9,406 nt of DNA, taken from the NCBI GenBank assembly GCA_021300125.1, contig JAJTHX010000151.1, positions 1 to 9,406 of the forward strand, written 5' to 3'. A program made the translations under genes and the position numbers. Below are positions 1-5,878 of the stretch, piece after piece. The stretch comes from Betaproteobacteria bacterium. Lineage in GTDB: Bacteria > Pseudomonadota > Gammaproteobacteria > Burkholderiales > SG8-41. Within the stretch, counting starts at the first letter, position 1. Each line of letters opens with the position of its first letter. The notes under the pieces were generated by a model. That model searched no databases. It had not been told where the DNA came from and was given only the letters and a program-made list of their open reading frames with translations.

Positions 1-557
1 TCCTCGCCGATGTTGAGCAGCCCGACGCTGGGGCGCGGTTTGTGCTCCACCGAAGCCACCAGCTCGGAGCCCATCACCGCAAACTGCAGCAGGTGCTCGG
101 CGCTGCAATCCACATTGGCGCCGAGGTCGAGGATATGGGTATGTCCCTTCACCGTCGGCAGCATGGTCGCGATCGCGGGCCTGTCGATGCCGGGCAGGGT
201 TTTCAGAACAAATCGGGAAATGGCCATCAGCGCCCCGGTGTTGCCGGCGCTGACGCAAGCCTGCGCCTCGCCGCTCTTGACGAGGTCGATGGACACACGC
301 ATCGAGGAGTCCTTTTTGCCGCGCAGCGCGGCAGCCGGCGGCTCGTCCATCGCCACCACTTCAGCGGCATGACGCACCGTGAGGCGCGGATCATTGGCGG
401 CGCCGGCACGCACAAGTTCAGCGCGTACGGCATCCTCGAGTCCGACCAGGATGAAACGGCATGCGGCATCACGCCGCGACCATTCCACGGCCGCGGGAAC
501 GGTCACCGCCACACCGTGGTCACCGCCCATGCAGTCAATGGCCACCGTGACTTCCAA
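1..557 (-). CDS. plsX: PlsX, phosphate acyltransferase (C-terminal part beyond left edge)
   Basis: PlsX converts acyl-ACP and phosphate to acyl-phosphate, the donor for PlsY in phosphatidic acid synthesis; it is a peripheral membrane enzyme. The N-terminal 185 codons are present of a family length of about 340. Visible hallmarks are [10 protein letters not shown] (about residues 6-15), the [15 protein letters not shown] stretch, [21 protein letters not shown] and LDLGANVDC, all typical of PlsX. I chose the TTG at 555-557 as start because a strong Shine-Dalgarno (GGAGGAG, 564-570) sits 6 bases upstream and it gives the usual short lead ([12 protein letters not shown]); the in-frame GTG four codons later has poorer spacing. 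It follows rpmF by 70 bases on the same strand and is probably cotranscribed with yceD and rpmF. fabH is the expected next gene outside the window, but that is not seen. Confidence 0.96.
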   Translation of the reverse strand, partial: MEVTVAIDCMGGDHGVAVTVPAAVEWSRRDAACRFILVGLEDAVRAELVRAGAANDPRLTVRHAAEVVAMDEPPAAALRGKKDSSMRVSIDLVKSGEAQACVSAGNTGALMAISRFVLKTLPGIDRPAIATMLPTVKGHTHILDLGANVDCSAEHLLQFAVMGSELVASVEHKPRPSVGLLNIGE

Positions 558-563
558 GGTCGG

Positions 564-570
564 CTCCTCC
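564..570 (-). promoter_or_regulatory. Shine-Dalgarno of plsX, decides the TTG start
   Basis: The minus strand reads GGAGGAG here, followed by 6 bases and then TTG. This is near-optimal complementarity and spacing, and it is the reason for calling a TTG start for plsX. Confidence 0.75.
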
Positions 571-627
571 ACCTCTCAAGCCCCGGTTCTTTTGTACATC
601 GAGCCGGGTTCCCTGGCGACGGGCTGC

Positions 628-807
628 TTATTCGCCCTTGGTCTTGACGACCTTCTTGCCGCGGTAAAAGCCGTTGGGGCTGATGTGATGGCGCAGGTGA
701 ACCTCGCCGGAGGTGGGCTCGACAGCCAGAGGGGGCTTGCCCAGCGCGTCGTGCGAACGGTGCATACCGCGCTTGGAGGGGGATTTTTTGTTCTGCTGAA
801 CTGCCAT
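628..807 (-). CDS. rpmF: 50S ribosomal protein L32
   Basis: Small basic protein of the large ribosomal subunit, 59 residues. It starts [21 protein letters not shown] and carries the conserved [21 protein letters not shown] segment close to the E. coli L32 pattern ([21 protein letters not shown]). It has no Cys, so it is the zinc-independent form. The ATG at 805-807 has an AGGAG Shine-Dalgarno 6 bases upstream; the stop is TAA at 628-630. It begins 15 bases after the yceD stop and precedes plsX by 70 bases, the conserved yceD-rpmF-plsX order of Proteobacteria. Confidence 0.97.
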   Translation of the reverse strand: MAVQQNKKSPSKRGMHRSHDALGKPPLAVEPTSGEVHLRHHISPNGFYRGKKVVKTKGE

Positions 808-822
808 GTCGTTCTCCTGAAA

Positions 823-1404
823 TTAATCCTTGTCGTCCTTGACGCCGCCGTTTCCACCGCGCAATCCGGACAGCATCGCGAACGGCTTGCGGGTCGCCCC
901 GGCTGCCGCCGTGGTGCCTGCATCAGCGCAGGCGCCTCCGGCATGGCGCACTGAAATCGGCAACCCCAGCAAAATCTCGTCTTCCAGCAACTGCACAATG
1001 TCCAGATCGCGTCCGGCTTCAATCCAGTCCGGGGCATCCGGCCCTCCGTCCTCGGCGGGTTCCGAACCGGACTGCATCAGCAGCAGGGTCGAATCCAGCC
1101 TCAACTCGTGGCTCACTGCCGCAAGGCAGCGCGCGCAGGGCAGAAACAGCGTCGCCGATGCCTTCAACCGCAGCTGCGGGCGGTTGCGGCGATCCCGGCC
1201 ACCCTGCAAGGTATAGTCGAGCACGCCTTCATTGCCGCACAGCAGATCTTGCAGCCTCGGCAACTCCGCCACGGGGATACGGCCATCGCGGGTCCCGGCG
1301 CTGCGCGCGAACTCGAATGGATCTTCAAGGACGTGTGCCGCAGCCGGTCCGGACATAAGCGCGGCATGGTAATATTTTTGCGCTGCGATGTCAATAAATT
1401 CCAT
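823..1404 (-). CDS. yceD: YceD / DUF177 family protein, co-conserved with L32
   Basis: YceD-type DUF177 protein, 193 residues from the ATG at 1402-1404. The family is widespread, nearly always encoded beside rpmF and linked to 23S rRNA or large-subunit biogenesis; the exact activity is not fixed by sequence. Visible features are FEFAR (about 30-34), the LPRLQDLL stretch (48-55), the CARC pair (C90, C93) preceded by a beta-rich segment, an acidic stretch (DIVQLLEDEILLGLPI, about 135-150), then H154/C159 and the basic end RKPFAMLSGLRG. The start is uncertain. The ATG at 1404 has only a weak AAGG 9 bases upstream, and its first 16 codons are AT-rich, unlike the rest. The ATG at 1354-1356 (177 residues) puts the start about 14 residues before FEFAR, as usual for the family, and lies just downstream of a promoter-like sequence. 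It reads into rpmF 15 bases on. Confidence 0.92.
   Translation of the reverse strand: MEFIDIAAQKYYHAALMSGPAAAHVLEDPFEFARSAGTRDGRIPVAELPRLQDLLCGNEGVLDYTLQGGRDRRNRPQLRLKASATLFLPCARCLAAVSHELRLDSTLLLMQSGSEPAEDGGPDAPDWIEAGRDLDIVQLLEDEILLGLPISVRHAGGACADAGTTAAAGATRKPFAMLSGLRGGNGGVKDDKD
1366..1394 (-). promoter_or_regulatory. Candidate sigma70 promoter for yceD-rpmF-plsX
   Basis: On the minus strand there is a perfect -35 box TTGACA (1389-1394), a 17-base spacer and TACCAT (1366-1371, 4 of 6 to TATAAT). The expected start of transcription is near 1358-1360, only a few bases before the ATG at 1356. The surrounding bases are AT-rich against a GC-rich background. If used, this promoter makes an almost leaderless yceD mRNA and rules out the longer reading from 1404. 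This is inference from the boxes alone. Confidence 0.4.
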
Positions 1405-1479
1405 ACAAAAAAACCTTGTGCAACAGGTACTTAGCAAGGTCAGCCGGCGCAGCGGCCGGACGCACCGCCTGAACGCACG

Positions 1480-2070
1480 ATGACCATGCCTTCGCAACGC
1501 CTGATCCTGGCCTCCTCGTCACCCTATCGCAGGCAGCTGCTGGATCGGCTGGCGGTGACTTATGTCTGCATCAGCCCCGATATCGACGAGTCGCCGCTGC
1601 CCGGTGAGGCACCGGAAAGCACCGCGCTGCGCCTGGCGCAGGCCAAAGCGGAAAAAATCGCGGCAGATTGCAGCGACGCCCTGATCATCGGATCCGACCA
1701 GGTGGCGGTGCTGGACGGGAAGCCGATCAGCAAACCCGGTGACCACGCCGGCGCCACCGCCCAGCTGCGCGCAATGAGTGGACGCATCACCGTGTTTCAT
1801 ACCGCAATTTGCCTGCTCGATGCAGGTACCGGCAGGTCGCAGACGCGGGTGGTGCCCACCCGGGTGCGCCTGCGCAGCCTCGACGACGCCGAGATTGAGC
1901 GTTACCTGCGCCGTGACCGACCCTATGATTGTGCCGGCAGCGCCAAAATCGAAGCCCTGGGCATCGCGCTGGTTGAGACGGTCGAAAGCGAAGACCCCAC
2001 CGCGCTGATCGGCCTGCCGCTGATCGCACTGTGTGACATGCTGCGCCGCGCCGGCCTTCAATTGCCATGA
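1480..2070 (+). CDS. yceF: Maf family nucleotide pyrophosphatase, YceF type (7-methyl-GTP pyrophosphatase)
   Basis: Maf proteins are nucleoside triphosphate pyrophosphatases that clear modified or non-canonical nucleotides; the YceF branch prefers 7-methyl-GTP. The product is 196 residues, normal for the family. Motifs in order: LILASSSPYRRQLL (8-21), the DESP segment (36-39), GSDQVAVLDG (71-80) with the family's catalytic Asp (D73), the KP pair (85-86), CAGSAKIEALGIAL (151-164) and DPTALIGLPLIALC (172-185). CAGS-KxE-GI and the SDQV form match E. coli YceF rather than YhdE, which supports the subfamily call. The start is ATG 1480 or ATG 1486; neither has a clear Shine-Dalgarno. It diverges from yceD, as in E. 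coli, and its stop overlaps the next gene's start by 4 bases (ATGA at 2067-2070). Confidence 0.93.
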   Translation: MTMPSQRLILASSSPYRRQLLDRLAVTYVCISPDIDESPLPGEAPESTALRLAQAKAEKIAADCSDALIIGSDQVAVLDGKPISKPGDHAGATAQLRAMSGRITVFHTAICLLDAGTGRSQTRVVPTRVRLRSLDDAEIERYLRRDRPYDCAGSAKIEALGIALVETVESEDPTALIGLPLIALCDMLRRAGLQLP

Positions 2071-2822
2071 CACCGGGTAAGCTGCATCTGATTCCCGTGC
2101 CGCTGGGCGAGGAGGCCGATGCGGTGCAGCTGCTGGCGCCTGCGACACTGCAGGCAGCGCGGCGCCTGACCCGTTTTTTTGTCGAAAACCCGAAATCGGC
2201 ACGCGCCTTCCTGAAGCGGATCGGCCATCCCCTGCCCCTGCAATCGCTGGCGATGACAACGATCGGCAAGCACAGCCGCGAAGAGGACTGGTCATTGCTG
2301 CTGCAGCCGCTGCTCCAGGGCGAGGACGCAGGACTCCTGTCAGAGGCAGGATGCCCGGCGGTCGCTGATCCTGGCGCGCAGTTGGTGAGGGCCGCGCACG
2401 AGGCTGGCATCGCCGTGCAGCCGATGGTGGGCCCCTCGGCGCTCCTGCTCGCGTTGATGGCCTCGGGACTCAACGGCCAGCGCTTCGCCTTCCAGGGTTA
2501 CCTGCCGGTGGAAAACGAACGTCGCAAATCACGCATCCACCAGGTTGAGCAGCGTTCACGCCAGGAAAACAGCACGCAGCTCTTCATCGAAACCCCGTAC
2601 CGCAACGATGCCCTGCTGGCAGCGCTGCTGGAGCACTGCGCAGCCGACACCCTGCTCTGCGTCGCCGCTGATCTCGGCGAACCCGGCGAAACCGTACTTA
2701 CGCACAGCATCGCCGGCTGGCGCGCCTTGGCATGGCTGCCGGGCAGGCGGCCGGCGGTATTTCTGCTGCTCGGCAGCGCCGCCAGCAAACCTAGCGCAGC
2801 GAGAACCCGCCAAGGCCGGTGA
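2067..2822 (+). CDS. SAM-dependent methyltransferase, RsmI-like (tetrapyrrole methylase superfamily)
   Basis: 251-residue protein related to RsmI, the 16S rRNA C1402 2'-O-methyltransferase, in the tetrapyrrole methylase fold. Seen motifs: LHLIPVPLG (6-14, RsmI has a similar opening strand), GLLSEAGCPAVADPG (89-103, matching the RsmI SDAGTP-x-DPG SAM loop), VGPSALLLALMASGL (121-135), FAFQGYLPVE (140-149) and FIETPYRNDALL (173-184). It lacks the canonical RsmI N-terminal TPIGNLxD-type segment and ends about 30-40 residues short of full RsmI, so it is probably a paralogue and its substrate is unknown; I give no gene symbol. Translation is coupled to maf through the ATGA overlap. The 3' end overlaps the convergent sppA by 32 bases (2791-2822), and I see no terminator between them. 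Confidence 0.85.
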   Translation: MTPGKLHLIPVPLGEEADAVQLLAPATLQAARRLTRFFVENPKSARAFLKRIGHPLPLQSLAMTTIGKHSREEDWSLLLQPLLQGEDAGLLSEAGCPAVADPGAQLVRAAHEAGIAVQPMVGPSALLLALMASGLNGQRFAFQGYLPVENERRKSRIHQVEQRSRQENSTQLFIETPYRNDALLAALLEHCAADTLLCVAADLGEPGETVLTHSIAGWRALAWLPGRRPAVFLLLGSAASKPSAARTRQGR

Positions 2823-3744
2823 GCCGTACAAACGCCTCCGCGGTGGCTGCGCCAAAGCGCCGGGCAAAGCGTTCAGCGATGTTTTCCTGCATCGTGTAAT
2901 CAACGATATCTTCGGCCTTGATCACTTCGCGCGCGACGTAGTCGAGCCCGCCCAGTGCATCGGCCAGACCCAGGTCAATGCTTTTCTGGCCGACCCAGAG
3001 CAGCCCGGAGAACATGTCCGGGGTTTCCTTCAGGCGTTTGCCCCTTCCCTGCTTGACCATGGCGATGAACTGCTGATGGATGTCGTCGAGCATGGTTTCG
3101 GCATGCGCCTTCTGCTTGTCCTGGATCGGCGAAAAAGGATCGAGGAAACCCTTGTTCTCGCCCGCCGCAAGCAGCCGCCGCTCGACGCCGAATTTCTGCA
3201 TAGTCCCGGTGAAACCAAAACCGTCCATCAGCACGCCGATGGACCCGATGATGCTGGCCTTGTCGACGTAGATCCTGTCGGCGGCGGCGGCGATGTAGTA
3301 GCCGCCGGAGGCACAGATGTCCTCGACAACCGCATAGAGCGGGATTTCCGGGTGCTTGGCGCGCAGCCTCTTGATTTCGTCATAGATATAGCCGGCCTGC
3401 ACCGGGCTGCCCCCGGGGCTGTTGATGCGCACCACGATGCCTTTGGTATTGCTGTCCTTGAAGGCCGCCTGCAGGCCGCTCATGATCTTGTCGGCGCTGT
3501 TGGGCGTGCCCGAGGCAATCACGCCATTGATGTCGATCAGGGCGGTATGGCTGCCGGGCAGCGTGTCGCGCTTGCCGAACCAGCCCATGCCGATGAACAG
3601 CAGCGCAAACAGGTAGATCAGCCGCAGCATCTTGAAAAACAGCCCCCAGCGCCGGGCCGCGCGCTGCTCCTGGATGGCTGCGAGCGCCACCTTCTCCAGC
3701 ACGCTGCGCTCCCATTGCGGTTGATTGTCTTGGGGTTCGGCCAT
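2791..3744 (-). CDS. sppA: Signal peptide peptidase SppA, short form (S49 family)
   Basis: Membrane-anchored serine protease that degrades leftover signal peptides. 317 residues, the half-length form with one S49 domain, unlike the duplicated protein of about 618 residues in E. coli. A charged N-terminus is followed by one membrane segment (about 34-56), so the protease domain should face the periplasm. Motifs: INSPGGSPVQAG (108-118), the nucleophile in CASGGYY (Ser146), IGSIGVLMDGFG (166-177) and GENKGFLDPFSP with Lys198 as the general base. The 52-residue Ser-Lys spacing equals that of B. subtilis SppA (Ser147/Lys199). The ATG at 3742-3744 has an AAAGGA Shine-Dalgarno about 7 bases upstream; a TTG at 3765 would add seven codons read through that site and is rejected. 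It lies 32 bases after the HAD gene and ends inside the convergent methyltransferase gene. Confidence 0.94.
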   Translation of the reverse strand: MAEPQDNQPQWERSVLEKVALAAIQEQRAARRWGLFFKMLRLIYLFALLFIGMGWFGKRDTLPGSHTALIDINGVIASGTPNSADKIMSGLQAAFKDSNTKGIVVRINSPGGSPVQAGYIYDEIKRLRAKHPEIPLYAVVEDICASGGYYIAAAADRIYVDKASIIGSIGVLMDGFGFTGTMQKFGVERRLLAAGENKGFLDPFSPIQDKQKAHAETMLDDIHQQFIAMVKQGRGKRLKETPDMFSGLLWVGQKSIDLGLADALGGLDYVAREVIKAEDIVDYTMQENIAERFARRFGAATAEAFVRLTGLGGFSLR

Positions 3745-3776
3745 ATTTTTTTCCTTTAAAAACAATTGGTTATTGT
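3745..3776 (-). promoter_or_regulatory. AT-rich spacer between the HAD gene and sppA with sppA Shine-Dalgarno
   Basis: The 32-base spacer is strikingly AT-rich. It holds the sppA Shine-Dalgarno (complement of TCCTTT, 3752-3757) and a small inverted repeat, AAACAAT (3760-3766) and ATTGTTT (3772-3778) with a 5-base loop, which overlaps the HAD stop codon. The stem is only A/T plus one G-C pair, so it is weak and not a terminator. Confidence 0.45.
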
Positions 3777-4433
3777 TTACTGCGCAACGCGCATCCAGCG
3801 CCGCAATGCATCCAGGTCATCCAGCAGGGCCAAGGGAGCAGCCTCCATCAATGGTTCGCGACCATGCGCGCCGTGGGCCAGCGCAAGGGCGGCCGCACCC
3901 GCTGCACGCGCCATTTCCAGGTCATGCGTGGTGTCACCCACCATCAGTGTCTTTGCCGGGGTCGTCGCCAGGCCGTCGATGATGGTCTGCAGCATCTCCG
4001 GATGCGGTTTGGCGTGGCCCTCGTCGGCGCAGCGCGTCATATCGAAATGGCCAGCCAGTCCGCACTGCGCAAGCGCTCGGTCAAGGCCGCGGCGGCTCTT
4101 GCCGGTGGCCACGCCCAGCATATGGCCGGACTCACGCAATTCCTCAAGCAGTTCCCGCGCGCCCGCGAAGAGCCGCGTGCCGCCATCGCGGCGCAGGAAA
4201 TGCAGCCGGTAGCGGTCGATCATGCGCGGGTAGTCGGCAATATCCAGGTCAGGCGCGACATGTGCCAGCGCGTCATGCAGACCGAGGCCGATGACATAAC
4301 GCGCACGTTCCTCGTCCGGCACCGGCAGGCCGAGGTCGCTGCAGGCCTCCTGGATAGACTCGGCAATGGCCGCCGCCGAATCCATCAGCGTGCCGTCCCA
4401 GTCGAAAACCACCAGTTCAAAGCGATGCGGCAT
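3777..4433 (-). CDS. HAD-superfamily phosphatase, Gph-like
   Basis: 218-residue haloacid dehalogenase hydrolase of the phosphoglycolate phosphatase/PGMB-like subfamily. Motif I is FDWDGTL (10-16) with nucleophile D11 and acid/base D13; motif II ends in T110 (VATGKS); motif III is K142 (AKPHPEML); motif IV is GDTTHD (D167, D171). The helical stretch after motif I is the usual cap domain. The substrate cannot be read from sequence, so no gene symbol is given. The ATG at 4431-4433 has AAGG 8 bases upstream, preferred over an in-frame GTG at 4448. It overlaps the end of rluC by 17 bases (4417-4433), indicating translational coupling, and sppA follows after 32 bases. A HAD gene directly behind rluC is the common betaproteobacterial arrangement. 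Confidence 0.9.
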   Translation of the reverse strand: MPHRFELVVFDWDGTLMDSAAAIAESIQEACSDLGLPVPDEERARYVIGLGLHDALAHVAPDLDIADYPRMIDRYRLHFLRRDGGTRLFAGARELLEELRESGHMLGVATGKSRRGLDRALAQCGLAGHFDMTRCADEGHAKPHPEMLQTIIDGLATTPAKTLMVGDTTHDLEMARAAGAAALALAHGAHGREPLMEAAPLALLDDLDALRRWMRVAQ

Positions 4434-5382
4434 GGCTGCGGCCTTCACGGTTCACCTGCTCCAGGAACTGCTGCAGTTCCTGCGGCAGTGCGGCTTCGAT
4501 CTTCACCGGCTCCCCGCTCAGCGGATGACGGAACGCGAACCGGCGCGCATGCAAAAACATCCGCTTCAGTCCGCCACGCGCCAGCGCCTTGTTCAGCGTG
4601 AAATCGCCGTAGCGGTCGTCGCCAAGGATGGGAAAACCCAGGTGGGCAAGGTGGACGCGGATCTGGTGTGTGCGACCGGTCTTCAGCTCGGCATCGAGCA
4701 GGCTGTACGGGCCGACGCGACGCTCCAGCCTGAAAATGGTCAGCGCAGGATCACCGCCAGCCTTGACGCTGACTTTGCGTTCACCGGTGGCGTTGACCCG
4801 TTTCTCCAGGGCGAGGTCCACCACCCGCTTGCGTTCGGTCCAGCGCCCGGCCACCAGCGCCAGATAGCGTTTTTCGGTCTCCCCGGCCTGCAACTGGCGA
4901 TGGAGTTCAACCAGCGCAGCGCGTTTTTTGGCCAAAAGCAGGACGCCGGAAGTCTCGCGGTCGAGGCGATGCACCAGCTCCAGGAACCTGGGCGCCGGCG
5001 TGCGCCCGCGCAACGACTCAATCACGCCGAAGCTGACCCCGCTGCCGCCATGGACGGCCAGGCCCGAGGGCTTGTCGATGGCCAGTAGCGCCTCGTCCTC
5101 AAACAGCACCACCGGCCGGAAACCGGTGGTCAAGGGCCGGCGCGGCACCTCCGGGCGGGCGGTCCGCAGCGGCGGCAGGCGCAGGCGGTCACCGGACTGA
5201 AGACGGTAATCGGGCCCGATCCGGCCGCTGTTCACCCGCACCTCGCCGCTGCGCAGGATGCGGTAGACATGGCTTTTGGGCACCCCTTTCAGCAGCCGCA
5301 TCAGATAGTTGTCGATGCGCTGACCGGCCGATTCCTCGTCGACCACCTGCCGCATGCTGGAATCTTTACTTAACTCGTTCAT
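4417..5382 (-). CDS. rluC: 23S rRNA pseudouridine synthase RluC
   Basis: Converts uridines 955, 2504 and 2580 (E. coli numbering) of 23S rRNA to pseudouridine. 321 residues, as expected for RluC. The N-terminal S4 RNA-binding domain spans about 18-75 (AGQRIDNYL, LKGVPKSHVYRILRSGEVRVN, matching E. coli RluC closely). The RluA-type catalytic domain follows: LLAIDKPSGLAVHGGSG (99-115), HRLDRETSGVLLLAK with catalytic Asp141, ALVAG, LKTGRTHQIRVHLAHLG (233-249) and DDRYGD. The ATG at 5380-5382 has AGG 4 bases upstream and gives an N-terminus about as long as in E. coli; the next ATG (codon 10) has no Shine-Dalgarno. It leads the rluC-HAD-sppA run and diverges from rne, the order also found in gammaproteobacteria. 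I found no convincing promoter for it. Confidence 0.96.
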   Translation of the reverse strand: MNELSKDSSMRQVVDEESAGQRIDNYLMRLLKGVPKSHVYRILRSGEVRVNSGRIGPDYRLQSGDRLRLPPLRTARPEVPRRPLTTGFRPVVLFEDEALLAIDKPSGLAVHGGSGVSFGVIESLRGRTPAPRFLELVHRLDRETSGVLLLAKKRAALVELHRQLQAGETEKRYLALVAGRWTERKRVVDLALEKRVNATGERKVSVKAGGDPALTIFRLERRVGPYSLLDAELKTGRTHQIRVHLAHLGFPILGDDRYGDFTLNKALARGGLKRMFLHARRFAFRHPLSGEPVKIEAALPQELQQFLEQVNREGRSHAASL

Positions 5383-5393
5383 TTACCTATACT
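5365..5393 (+). promoter_or_regulatory. Candidate sigma70 promoter for rne
   Basis: TTTACT (5365-5370, 4 of 6 to TTGACA), a 17-base spacer and TATACT (5388-5393, 5 of 6 to TATAAT). The predicted transcript starts near 5400 and leaves an rne leader of about 480 bases, comparable to the long 5' UTR of E. coli rne. The -35 box and spacer lie inside the first codons of the divergent rluC, so occupancy could affect both genes. Confidence 0.55.
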
Positions 5394-5689
5394 TCTTGGC
5401 AGCGTCACCCAGGCCGGGCGGCATGGCTGCCGGATTCCGGCGACCCGAGGCAACAGCCTGAGTTCCCGACTTCGCTGCATTCGAATCGCGGCTCACGACT
5501 CCACCCTTCCAGCCCCCAAGCCCCGGTGCGCTCCGCAATGAATGCCGGACTGCCGCGAATGCGGCAACGTCGATATTGCGATGAACGCCCGCAGCGCAGG
5601 TTGCGGATGTTGAACACCCGGTTAAGTCGCTCACCACTTGAAGTAGCGATGGTAGTCGAATTACGCGCCCAAGGTACAGACAGAATCCC

Positions 5690-5714
5690 GGAACCGCGCC
5701 AACCGCGCAGTTCC
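5690..5714 (+). promoter_or_regulatory. Strong hairpin in the rne leader
   Basis: Outer stem GGAAC (5690-5694) with GTTCC (5710-5714), inner stem CGCG (5695-5698) with CGCG (5704-5707), loop CCAAC and a 2-base bulge (5708-5709): nine pairs in total. It contains the direct repeat AACCGCGC twice (5692-5699, 5701-5708). No U-tract follows, so it is not an intrinsic terminator. Confidence 0.5.
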
Positions 5715-5819
5715 CAGCAGGATGCAAGCCCACTCCAGGACAGCGATCACCAGAGACTCACACAGTCAAAACGGTTGAACCACCCGGAAGCCCCGCCTCA
5801 ACGCGGTGGCTGCAGCACA

Positions 5820-5869
5820 GCGGTTGCATCAACCCGCGCAAATCAACTGAAATTCCTTGGGCGCGGGAG
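5820..5869 (+). promoter_or_regulatory. Possible Shine-Dalgarno-masking switch ahead of rne
   Basis: The rne Shine-Dalgarno is GGGAG (5865-5869), 9 bases before the ATG. The bases GCGCGGG (5861-5867) are a perfect complement of CCCGCGC (5833-5839), with a 21-base loop between them. Part of CCCGCGC can instead pair with GCGG at 5820-5823 in the hairpin GCGGTTG-CAT-CAACCCGC. The two structures exclude each other, so one hides the ribosome site and the other frees it. The pairing is seen in sequence; the regulatory role is inference. Confidence 0.4.
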
Positions 5870-5878
5870 AAGAAGAAA

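Larger units (their letters stand above)
5383..5878 (+). promoter_or_regulatory. Long rne 5' leader, hairpin-rich, no gene seen
   Basis: The 496 bases between the divergent rluC and rne starts hold no protein I recognise. Read as rne leader RNA, they contain several perfect or near-perfect stems: CGGCA/TGCCG (5419-5432) competing with GCCGG/CCGGC (5429-5441), TGCCGC/GCGGCA with a GAAT loop (5551-5566), GGAACCGCG/CGCG-GTTCC (5690-5714), GCCCCGC/GCGG-GGC (5790-5810) and GCGGTTG/CAACC-GC (5820-5837). E. coli RNase E represses its own synthesis by acting on structures in a long rne leader. By analogy this leader may do the same, but I see no sequence match to the E. coli element. Confidence 0.55.

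Noticed and set aside
2545..3759. 404-codon plus-strand ORF opposite sppA
   Set aside because: It is the complement of a clear SppA gene with catalytic Ser and Lys motifs; its His/Asp/Val-rich product is a typical antisense shadow.
3745..3765. Seven-codon N-terminal extension of SppA from a TTG
   Set aside because: It would translate the Shine-Dalgarno (AAAGGA) that correctly serves the ATG at 3744.
5479..5486. Palindrome ATTCGAAT in the rne leader as an operator
   Set aside because: It is only 8 bases, occurs once and has no flanking symmetry; there is no regulator match to support it.
5383..5733. 116-codon minus-strand ORF upstream of rluC
   Set aside because: No family resemblance and no start signal. 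It runs antisense through the rne leader; open frames of this length are common by chance in GC-rich DNA.
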